A program made the position numbers and the translations under genes. A stretch of 64,000 nt of DNA from Garcia nutans (taxonomy: Eukaryota > Streptophyta > Magnoliopsida > Malpighiales > Euphorbiaceae), in contig CANTUV010000077.1 in the NCBI GenBank assembly GCA_947685225.1, forward strand, positions 322,501 to 386,500, read 5' to 3'. Position 1 is the stretch's first letter. Every line of letters starts with the position of its first letter. The notes under the pieces are model-generated. The model searched no databases, was not told the origin of the DNA, and saw nothing but the letters and a program-made list of their open reading frames with translations. Below are positions 1 through 10,200 of the stretch, piece by piece.

Positions 1-1530
1 TGGTAAAGCTTGTGGCCCGGATGGTATTCCTATAGAGGTTTGGAAGAACCTTGGAGAGGTAGGAGTTGCCTGGTTAACTAAACTCTTTAATGCTATTGTG
101 AAAGGACGTAACATGCCGAATGCTTGGAGGAAGAGTACCCTGGTACCCATATATAAAAATAAGAGAGACATTCAATGTTGTACAAATTATCGGGGTATCA
201 AACTTATGAGCTATACTATGAAATTATGGGAAAGGATTATTGAACACAGATCGAGGAAGCTTACAAGAGTTTCGGAGAATTAATTTGGGTTTATGCCAGG
301 GAGATCTACCATGGAGGCTATTTCTCTTCTAAGAAGACTAATGAAATTGTATCAAGAGAAGAAGAAAGATCTCCACATGGTATTTGTTGACTTAGAGAAA
401 GCCTATGATAGAGTACCAAGAGAAGTGTTATGGTGGGTTTTGAAGAGGAAAGGAGTCAGCGGTAAATATATCAACATCATCAAGGACATGTATGAGAATG
501 CATCCACTAGTGTGAAAACACTTGGTGGAGACACTGAGGCTTTCCCCATTACTATCGGATTGCATCAAGGTTCGGCCATGAGTCCATATTTATTTACCCT
601 GGTTATGGACGAGCTAACCAGAAGCATACAAGACGATGTTCCTTGGTGTATGTTGTTTGCTGATGACATTATTTTAATTGATGAGACTAGTGCTGGTGTA
701 AACCATAAGTTGGAAGTGTGGAGAAAAACCCTCGAGGACAAGGGTTTTAAGTTAAGTAGGAGTAAAACGGAATATATGCACTGTGAGTTCTGTCTAAGGA
801 AGAAGTAGGAACATGATGTTAAGTTGGATGGAGTTTTGGTTCCTAAAACCAAGCAGTTCAAATATTTGGGTTCGGTGTTCCAGAATGATGGCTGTATAGA
901 TGAAGATGTGGCTCACAGAATACAGGTAGGGTGGTTGAAGTGGAAGGGTGCGACTGGGGTTCTATGTGATAAGAAAATACCTCTGAAAGTGAAAGGTAAA
1001 TTCTATAAGACGGTTGTTAGACCTGCGATGCTCTATGGTAGTGAGTGTTGGGCACCAACGGGACAACATTTGCATAAGATGAGTGTGGCAGAAATGAGGA
1101 TGCTAAGATGGATGTGTGGACATACCAGACTGGACAAAATTAAGAATGTTCATATTCGACAAAAAGTCCAAGTAGCGGATGTCGGAGATAAGGTGAGGGA
1201 AGGAAGACTTAGATGGTATGAGCATGTTTTAAGAAGACCTCTTAATGCTGCGGTTCGTAAGTGTGAGAATTTGTTGATTGAGGGGGCTAGAGGTCGTGGA
1301 AGACCTAGAACTGTGTGGAATGAGGTGGTAGCAAGAGACTTACGTGCCTTAGATCTTGATGCGGATTTGATTAATGACAGACTTAAATGGAGACGTAAAA
1401 TTCGTGTCTTGAAAGGGGCCTAAGGCTGAAGTATCTTTTTTGGTGTCTTTTGAGCTTATTTTGTTGAAGATTCATACAGCCGACCCCAACTTGTTTGGGA
1501 CTAAGGCTTAGTTGTTGTTGTTGTTGTTGT
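1..1530 (+). mobile_element. RTE-type LINE, 3' part (runs in from left edge)
   Basis: Non-LTR retrotransposon cut by the window edge. It encodes a reverse transcriptase and a long C-terminal domain, followed by a short 3' UTR (1424-1510) and a tail of TTG repeats at 1511-1530. The tail and the preceding ACTAAGGCTTAG are what I know from plant RTE-clade elements. The 5' end and its flanking target-site copy lie outside the window, so the duplication cannot be checked. The element lies just upstream of a broken RPS25 exon. Confidence 0.9.
2..1423 (+). pseudogene. LINE reverse transcriptase ORF with two in-frame stops
   Basis: Reading frame 2 is open from the window edge to the TAA/TAG-terminated end near 1423 except for a TAA at 281-283 and a TAG at 806-808; there is no frameshift. 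The RT palm motif FADD is at 656-667, preceded by the fingers motif NYRGIKLMS and the [13 protein letters not shown] region. The C-terminal part after 824 (YLGSVFQ, GRLRWYEHV, GRGRPRTVW) is typical of RTE LINEs. Both stops replace a codon where relatives of this family carry Gln, so each fits a single C-to-T change (CAR to TAR). The RT is therefore inactive but only lightly decayed. Confidence 0.88.
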
Positions 1531-1811
1531 ATACTTATGTATTAATATGACCTTGTCAGACTTAAGAACCTTACTTTTCAGGGAAATAAAGTGCAAAATA
1601 TTAGTGCACTGCACACACTTGTTCACGATGGTGCTTGAGTTTCTTCTGGTTTCCATTTTTCTGATCAATTATTTAATAAGCTTGATAAGTGATATTTATG
1701 CGGTGCATTTGCCTTCATGGAAGATAACTTAGATTTGCTTGTGCCTGCACTACCTCCTTTCTGCAATTGGTGTCTATTTATTGATTGTGGAGTTGTTCCC
1801 ATTTTTTTTAG

Positions 1812-1926
1812 ATCAATGGATCTTTGGCAAGGAGGGTGATCAAGGATCTGATGGTAAGAGGTTCCATCAGGATGATATCTGCTCACGCCAGTCAACAGAT
1901 TTACAACCAGAGCAACTAATACCTAG
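1812..1926 (+). pseudogene. RPS25: Ribosomal protein S25 last exon, orphan copy
   Basis: After an acceptor AG at 1810-1811 the sequence reads [17 protein letters not shown] and [10 protein letters not shown], the C-terminal end of eukaryotic ribosomal protein eS25. One extra A inside the codon after IY (near 1905) shifts the frame, so the usual end TRATNT is lost and a TAA is met early; the original TAG can be seen at 1924-1926. No preceding S25 exon is present between this exon and the LINE at 1-1530. It is 75-85 percent alike to the second copy at 3036-3149, including flanking intron sequence from about 1775, so it is a tandem partial duplicate. Confidence 0.8.
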
Positions 1927-2081
1927 AAGGAAACAAGTCCTATGATGTTGCACTAATACTAGGATAATTATTGTATTTTCCTCTAATTTTTAGCACTTTT
2001 TGCCATTGAGGTTCGTATCTTTCTTTTGCTCGACAGTTAGTTTGTGAATATCGAATCAGCTTTGTTTGGCTCGATTTGTAG

Positions 2082-3149
2082 AAATGGAGCAAGGGAAGCA
2101 AAAGGAGAAGGTAAACACCATGGTTTTGTTCGATCAAGCTACTTATGACAAGCTTCTTTCTGAGGTGCCTAAGTACAAGCTTGTCACTCCTTCAATTTTA
2201 TCTGAAAGATTGAGGGTATGAACTCAACTTATCTCTCAAATTTGATTCTATTTACCCTTAGATTTGTTAATTTTTTTTAAATCTCAGAATCACATAATTT
2301 AATGTTTGATAGAATTTTGCAAATACTGTTTAATGAATGTTTTGAAATTTGGAACCTTACTGGCGTCCCATTGTTTTCTGTAATTGATGTTATTTTATTT
2401 TTAGTTATGTTGTTCAAATTGCATTTGAGTAATTTCTTAAGATGCTACACTGTTATTAATAATTTCATAGTAAATTAAGTTAGATTACTGCCTGAACTAT
2501 TAGGGTGATTTGATAACGCGCAACATAGATTGTACTCCTAAGTAAAATAAAGACTAAGTTGTGATGAATTTCCCACCTATTCTTCAATGTATTCTTTTTT
2601 TTTTCGAGTAAAAGATTCATTATCCTAAATGTGACACTTTTGGGATAGTGTTGATAATTTGTCATTTAGCACTTGAGTGTCATGTGTTTGGATTGATAGG
2701 ATTCTGCAAGTGTTGAGAACCCAAGTGATGAATTTTTAGTTGGTCCTTGTATTTATGAACTAATACAACTGAGAATGTTACTTGTTATTAAAACAATATT
2801 TGCATGAGCATACATGCATTGCACAATGCATATACACATTATGATGCTTGTGTTCTTCTGGTTTTTCTAGTTTCATTGCCTTGTTTTGATCTACTTTTTA
2901 AAGATCAATGAGTAATATTATGAGGTACATTCATTATCATGGAACGTAAATCACTTTTGCCTGAGGTACCATTTCCTTTTTTGCAATTTGAAGGCTATTA
3001 TTTATTGATTGTGGGGTTCTTACCATTTTCCTCAGATCAATGGATCTTTGGCTCGTCATGCAATCAAGGATCTTATGGCAAGAGGTTCAATCAGGATGAT
3101 TTCTGCACATGCTAGTCAGCAGATTTACACCAGAACCACCAATACCTAG
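2082..3149 (+). pseudogene. RPS25: 40S ribosomal protein S25 gene copy, 5' truncated and frameshifted
   Basis: Two exons are recognisable: 2082-2215 ([19 protein letters not shown], then [16 protein letters not shown]) and 3036-3149 ([17 protein letters not shown] to TRTTNT and TAG at 3147-3149), joined by a GT-AG intron of 820 bp. eS25 is a small-subunit ribosomal protein of about 108 aa. The basic N-terminal exon is missing, and at 2091-2098 one A is absent from the KWSKGKQKEK codons, which breaks the frame at the exon start. An ATG at 2084 would restore the downstream frame and give about 81 residues without the basic N terminus. I judge it a pseudogene; a sequencing error at 2094 remains possible but would not supply the missing first exon. 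Confidence 0.75.
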
Positions 3150-4282
3150 AAGGAAATGATCCACATAATGTTGTTCAAGTCCGAAGATGATGATTATAAT
3201 TTGCTTTGTTACTTCACTTACTTTTGCCATTTGTGGTTCTTGATGTTTATGGCGGAATGGATGCATGTTTCTGCTATCAATTGAACAGGGTTATTATCAC
3301 ATGAAGGGTTATTTTCAATTCTTACTCCCCCATTCTGACGTAGATGAGATCAAATGATATCATTTTCAATTAAGAATAGCTTTACTGGTGAAAATTATTT
3401 AGTATATTATTCTGGTTATTGGGAGATTTTACTTGCATTTCTCAAGTGTTAGGTGCATTTTCTTTTTCTTTGCTCAATGATAAATTTTGGCCTTTGATTT
3501 CAAATTTTTTGTATGTGAATTGGTTTTTTGTTTTGGGCTCGGATATTGGGTCATGTTTGGCCCATTTTGCGTTTGGGTACAAACAGCACTAAAACAATGT
3601 TTTCTGGGTTGGTTATATTAATATATTTTTGAGATTTTAGATTGAGGGGGCAAGAAAATGGCAAATTATATTATGTGATTTTATAATGTAAAAACGTTAT
3701 TTTACTAAGAATTGGTTTTATCTGTAGGTCTATAGCTTTAATCTACTTTAAAAGTATTGTTTATATAGGGCTTTGCTTGATTATTTTGAACCAAATAGAT
3801 AATTTGAAGTTAGCCAAAAAGAAAAGGAAAAATTACATATGATAAGCTGATGATAAATTGACAAAAGTCATTGTGTGTAATAATACAATAAACTATGTTT
3901 ATATAAGAAATTTATAAATTAATTATAAATTATAATAAATTTAAATATATTTTAAAAATATGATAAATATTATAATTTTTTTATTTTTTGATAATTTTAT
4001 AAAATGAGAATAAATATCCAATTTCCACCTCTAACGATTTTTTGTAAAAAAAAAGCAAAAATGCCTGTGCCACTTATACTAAATTCATCCTACGTAGCAT
4101 AATGCCACTGGTTCTCTCCACGTAGATCGTCGAGCTCTCTCTAAGCCACCCCTACGGAAAATTTCTCCATACCTTCTACCGTCGCGTCTCCTTTTGTTCC
4201 CCGAGAAACCAAATCAAAAGAAAAAGGAAAACGGGGGAAAAGAAAAAAAAAAAGAAGGAAAGGAAACGAAATCTCCTTCTCC
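3150..4282 (+). other. Intergenic region and presumed promoter/5' UTR of the Sec23-like gene
   Basis: No coding sequence seen. 3590-4080 is very AT-rich. From about 4100 the composition changes to a mixed, C-rich 5' leader; a purine-rich stretch (4210-4270, mainly A and G) directly precedes the start codon at 4283. No clear TATA box was fixed. Confidence 0.5.
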
Positions 4283-7200
4283 ATGGCGGTCCGAGCCACC
4301 GTTTCCCGATTCCCAATAGACCAAGACGCGCAGGAGTCGTCGGGCCTCCCTTGGGGAGTCACCGTTACCCCATTTTCTTCAAAAGACGAGAACGACCAGT
4401 CGCCTAATTATGGATTTGAGGGTCATTTACTTCCTCGATGCGAAAATTGCTATGCCTACTTTAACACTTATTGCGAGCTCGAACAGTGGGCCTGGTCCTG
4501 CGCTCTCTGTGGAACCCTCAATGGCCTCACCTCTCGTGCCATTGCTCGTTACTCGCATCCTCAGTCTTGTGCCGAAATGATGTCCTCATTTATCGATCTT
4601 GAGTTGCCTAGTAAGTGATTTTTAAGGTTTTGTTATTCATTATTTTGTTTTCTTTATGTGTTCCAAATGTTTTCCCCATTAATGGATTGTTCTCTTTCTA
4701 TGTTGCAATGATACTGAATTTTGACCCAAATATACCGTTTTAATTAATTCTCCTTTTAATTGTTATGTTACTGTGTTGTAGTTGAGGGTTCAGAGGAAGA
4801 AATGATGGAAGCTCGCCCAGTTTATGTAGCTGCTGTTGATTTGTCTTGTAAGATATCATTGGTTGGCTTTGTGGTGTTTTAACTTAGCTCAGTTTAGTTA
4901 TAGTTTGTTGCTCTCTCAATTTTTCCATTAAGTTATTTGTATGAGTTATCCAGCAGGATGGTATTTTGTCAGACCTATGAAATTACAGTCAGACTGATGA
5001 GTTTTGCAATAAGTTAGATTACAACTAATTAAATTATGCAATTATTCTATATATTGGACTCTTTTTATATTAACTCTTGCCTTTTTATTTTTATGTTTTT
5101 GTTTCGATGATGTTCAGCGATGGAAGTCTGAAGAACCTTTTAAATCACAAAGCATTGCAGTGTTTCCATTTTGGAAACTGCTGCTGTCCTTCTTCAGAGT
5201 ATTCAGTAGGAATATGCTTGAAATTCATTGCATGGAATTGAAAAGTGTAGGACTTTACTAGGTTGAGAATTGAGTGAACTTTTTATGTTGTGATTTGAGC
5301 ATGTGAAGAAATATCACATATGTATAAGCAATGCATGCTGCTATGCTCTCTCTTATTTACCAATAGTTGCTGTTTTTTACTGTGGTTTTTATGTTTATCT
5401 TTTTTATTGTAAGCATCTGCAGCCTGGGATTTTTTGACTACATGCTCTTACATTTCCAAAGAGATGACGATTTCATAAATTTTCTTGGATTTATTTACAG
5501 CTTCTGAAGAATTTTTGGAGCTTACTAAAAGTGCACTGCAAGCAGCTTTGGAAGGTTCAGAATTCTTTTTAGTCAAATGTTTCTAAATCAGAATGATTCA
5601 TTAGTTCTTTATGGAAGGACTTATTTGACATCAACTTCTCCTTACACTTTTATTGCAGCTCTTGCACCTGGTTCATTGTTTGGGCTTGCAACCTTCAGCC
5701 ACAAGATGGGATTGTATGATATTCAAGGGCCTGTTGCAGTTGTAAAAAATGTGTTTATTCCTCCTGATACGGAGGGCACCCTGCCAATTGAGCTTGAATA
5801 CGTCATGCCTTTAATGCAATTCTTGGCCCCTGTATGTCAATCAAGTGTTTTTTCTAGTTGGGTTGGGATCTTTTATGTTTACCATCATTTTGCTATTACA
5901 TGGTTGTCTAACCTATTCAATACTCAATTCAACTCAACTCAACAAAGCCTTAATCCCAAGTCAATTGGGGTTGGCCATATGAATTCTTCTTTTCCGCTTA
6001 ATATGATTTAGGGTTATCTCTTCTGATAGATGTAATATTATAAGATCATTTTGGAACACCTTTGACCAAGTCAGTTTAGGCCTACCTCTGTCTCTTTTAG
6101 CTATATCTACTCTAACTTTCGGCTTTTCTAACTGGAGCATCGCTAGGTCTTCGTTTCACATGGCCAAACCATCTCAATCTATGCTTTCTTATCTTATTCT
6201 CAATAGGTGCTACCCCCACTTTTTCTCTAATGCACTCATTGCGGATTCTATCCATCTTAGTATGACCACACATCTATCTTATCATTCTCATTTCCACAAC
6301 ATGCATTTTACTCATGTGTTGACCTTTTACTGCCCAACACTCTCTACTATACATCATCGCAGGCCGTATTGCAGTGCGGTAAAATTTTCGTTTTAATTTA
6401 ATTGCATCTTTTGACCATATAGAACTCCTGTAGCACCTCTCCACTTCATTTAACCAGCTTTAATCCTATGATTTACATATTCTTCACAACCTTCGTCTTC
6501 TTGAAGAATAGAGCCAAGGTATTTAAAATAAGTGCTATGAGGTACTGCTATTTCGTCTAAAACAAATTTGCCTCTTTCTCTATTCTCGCTATTAAATTTA
6601 CAATGCATATACTCAGTCTTAGTCATGTTTAGCTTAAAACCCTTAGATTCCAAAGTGTTTCTCCATAACTCCAACTTTTGACTTACTCCTGCTTGAGTCT
6701 CACCTATTAATACAATATCATCTGCAAACATCATACACCAAGAGATGTCATTCTGTATATGTCTTGTTAGCTCGTCCATGACCAAGGTGAAAAGATAAGG
6801 GTTCAAAGCTGAACCTTGGTGTAATCCAATATAAACGAGAAAATCCTTAGTATCCCCTCCCACAGTGCGGACACTGGTGATGGCTTCCTCATACATATCT
6901 TTCAAGACTTGGATATATTGTATAGATATTTCCCTATGCTCTAGGACCCACCATAAAACATCTCTAGGGACTCTATCATACGCTTTTTTCAAGTCAATAA
7001 AAACCATATATAATATAAGTCCTTCTTCATCTCTCTATACTTTTTCATCAAATCTCTTATGAGAAAAATAGCTTCCATAGTTGATCGACCATACATAAAG
7101 CCAAACTGATTTGAGGAGATATAAGTATCTAACCGCAAACGGTGTTCCACAACTCTCTCCCACAATTTCATAGTATGACTCATAAGCTTTATACCTCTAT

Positions 7201-10200
7201 AATTTGAGCAATTTTGAATATCTTCTTTATTTTTAAAAATAGGTATCAAATTACTTTGTCTCCATTCATTAGGCGTTTTCTTTGCACTTAAGATCTTATT
7301 GAACAAAGATGTCAACCATGCAACTCTTGTATCTCCCAAACATTTTCAATCCTCAATATGTATCCCATTTGGTCCACAGGCTTTACCAACTTTCATTCTC
7401 TTCAAAGCTTTCTTAACTTCCGAAAATCTAATCCGTCTAGTGTATTTCACATTTTTCTCTGACCTAACATTTAAACCTTTAATGTTACCACTATGGTTAC
7501 CATTAAGAAATTTCTCAAAATAGCTTCTCTATCGTTCCTTAATATTCTCTTCTTGAACCAGAACTTTATTCTCTTTATCTTTAATGCACTTAACTTGGTA
7601 AAAATCACGACATTTCTTTTTTCTTATCTTAGCCAATTTATAGATAGCTTTTTTTCCTTCATTTGTTCCAAGTTTCTAATACAAACTCTCTAAAGATTGT
7701 GATCTTGCTTGACTAACTGCCTTTTTAGCATCTTTTTTCGCTTGTTTGTACTGTTCAAAAGCATCACTGTTATTACAGTTGAGCAAACTCTTATACCATT
7801 CCCTTTTACTTCTTATCACTTTTTGCACTTTCTCATTCCACCACCAAGATTCCTTAGAGGGATGTCTACACCCTTTAGATTCTCCAAGAATCTTTCTAGT
7901 TACTTCTTTAATTGTTGTAGACATGCCTATCCACATATCATTTGATGACATACTCACATCTTCCTTCCACTCTCCAGCTTTGACCAACGCATCCTTGAAC
8001 AACAATTGTTTTTCACCTTTTAAAGTCCATCACCAAATCTTAGGAATATTGTTCCTCCTTGGTCTACTAGTCAACCTCTTAAACTTGATATCGGAAACCA
8101 CTAACCTATGCTGAGTGGTCAAAGCCTCCCCTGAAATAACCTTATAATTCTTGCATCGAGTTCGATTGGCTTTTCTTGTGAGTATGAAGTCAATTTGACT
8201 TCTATTTTGTCCACTTTTAAAGGTCACTAGATGTGATTCCATTTTTATAAAATATGTGTTTGCCAAAATCAAACCATAGGCTAAAGCAAAATCAATGATA
8301 CTCTTACCTTTTTCATTTCTAATTCCAAAATCATACCCTCCATGTAGCTCCTCAAAACTTACTCTGTCTTTTCCTACATGTCTTTACTAGGGCTTAGGAC
8401 AAGCTATACACAAAAAACTCATATATAGGCGGAGTTCTAACCTGTTCAATACCAAAAAAAAAAGCTTATACTTTGTGGTTAAATGTTGGAACCAATGTAA
8501 GTTTAGTGCTTCTTTTGCAGGTGCAAACTTGTAAGGACCGTATAACAGCTGCACTTGACACGCTTAGGCCAACTACTTCATGGGAGAGAACCACAAGTGC
8601 AGGTCAAGGGCTAGATGGCATTTTGATGGGCGGGCGAGGTTTTGGCATAGCAATGGAAGCCTTATTTAAGTACCTGGGATCAGAGTATGGAAACACATTT
8701 GCTTTAGGTCTGTCATACAGTTTAAAGCTCATATTGCTTTTCGTTGCTTGTAAATAGAATATATAAAGGCACTGTCAATTGCTTTCTTAGGATTAAGGCT
8801 TAGTTGAGTTGAGTTGTCTATTGCTTTCTTGCTACTTTTTTGCCTTTTTATGAATTTGAAGATGTGATAGATTTTTCTGTCTGACTGAAAATAATTGCAG
8901 CTAGAGTCTTTGCCTTTGTATCTGGTCCTCCTGATTATGGAGCTGGGCAATTGGACACAAGGAGGTACGGTGAGCAATATGCTAGTAAAGGTGAGGATGC
9001 AGACCGAGCTTTGCTTCCGGAGCAGACACCATTCTACAAAGATCTGGTATTATGGTTTTTAACTTTTTTCGTGTTTTTATTAACTGAGTTATAAATTTTG
9101 GTAAATGTGTACATTAACATGTATTTTACAGGCTGCTGTCGCTGTTCAATCAGGTGTTTGCGTGGACATATTTGCTGTTACAAATGAGTATACAGATTTT
9201 GCATCCCTTAAGTTTCTCAGTATTGAAAGTGGGGGCTCATTGTTCCTCTATTCAAATACGGATGACTCAACGCTTCCTCAAGACATGTGAGCGTCTAATG
9301 TCATAGCAATTAGTGCTCCACTGGCATTTATATTTTATCACATTAATGAAAATGACCATAAAATTTTGTGAAAGCATTACATTTATCATCTGTAATCCAC
9401 ACACTAGTTTACTGATAAATCAAATAAATGATTTCCATAATGATCTGTCTGCAGCTATCGGATGTTAAGTCGACCATATGCTTTTGGTTGTATACTTCGA
9501 TTGAGGACATCTTCTGAATTTAAGCCTGGTCATTCTGTAAGTGGCTGTCATTTCTTTGAATTTTCAATGAATTGTGATAAATTTCTGACATTCTTAAACT
9601 GTTTATTGCAGTATGGCCATTTCTTCCCAGATCCACAGTATGAAAATGTTCAGCACATTATTTGTTGTGATTCTTATGCTTCATATGCTTATGACTTTGA
9701 TTTTTCAACGACAGATGGATTTTCCAGGTATATATAAATATCTGATGGCAAAGAAGCTATATCCTTATTTAGTTAAATGTTACTCAAAACACACAACGAT
9801 GGTTCCATTTTAGTCATAAGCTACATTTGTTAGGTGCACACGAAAATGGATTTGACTTTGAAACAAATAGCTGTTGAGTTGTTACTTGTTTCGTTTTTTT
9901 TTTTCAGATTAGACCATTTATCTCATTTTATTTGTCATAATTGCAATATTTATATTTGACCTTTCTATTTGTAGGCTTATGGATTAACTATCAAATTCAT
10001 GTTGTATCAGTGAATTGTTTCTATGACTTCCTCTATTTGCATTTTATGTCCAACCAGAACTATTTAGGAAAAGCAAAGATTTCCTGAAAGTGTGACTATG
10101 AGAAAAAATATAATTCATATTTTATTTATCGTTTAAGATCCTCAAATTGCACATTATATTTTATTTCTCATCAATTACTGATGTGTGCGCTTTCATTTTG

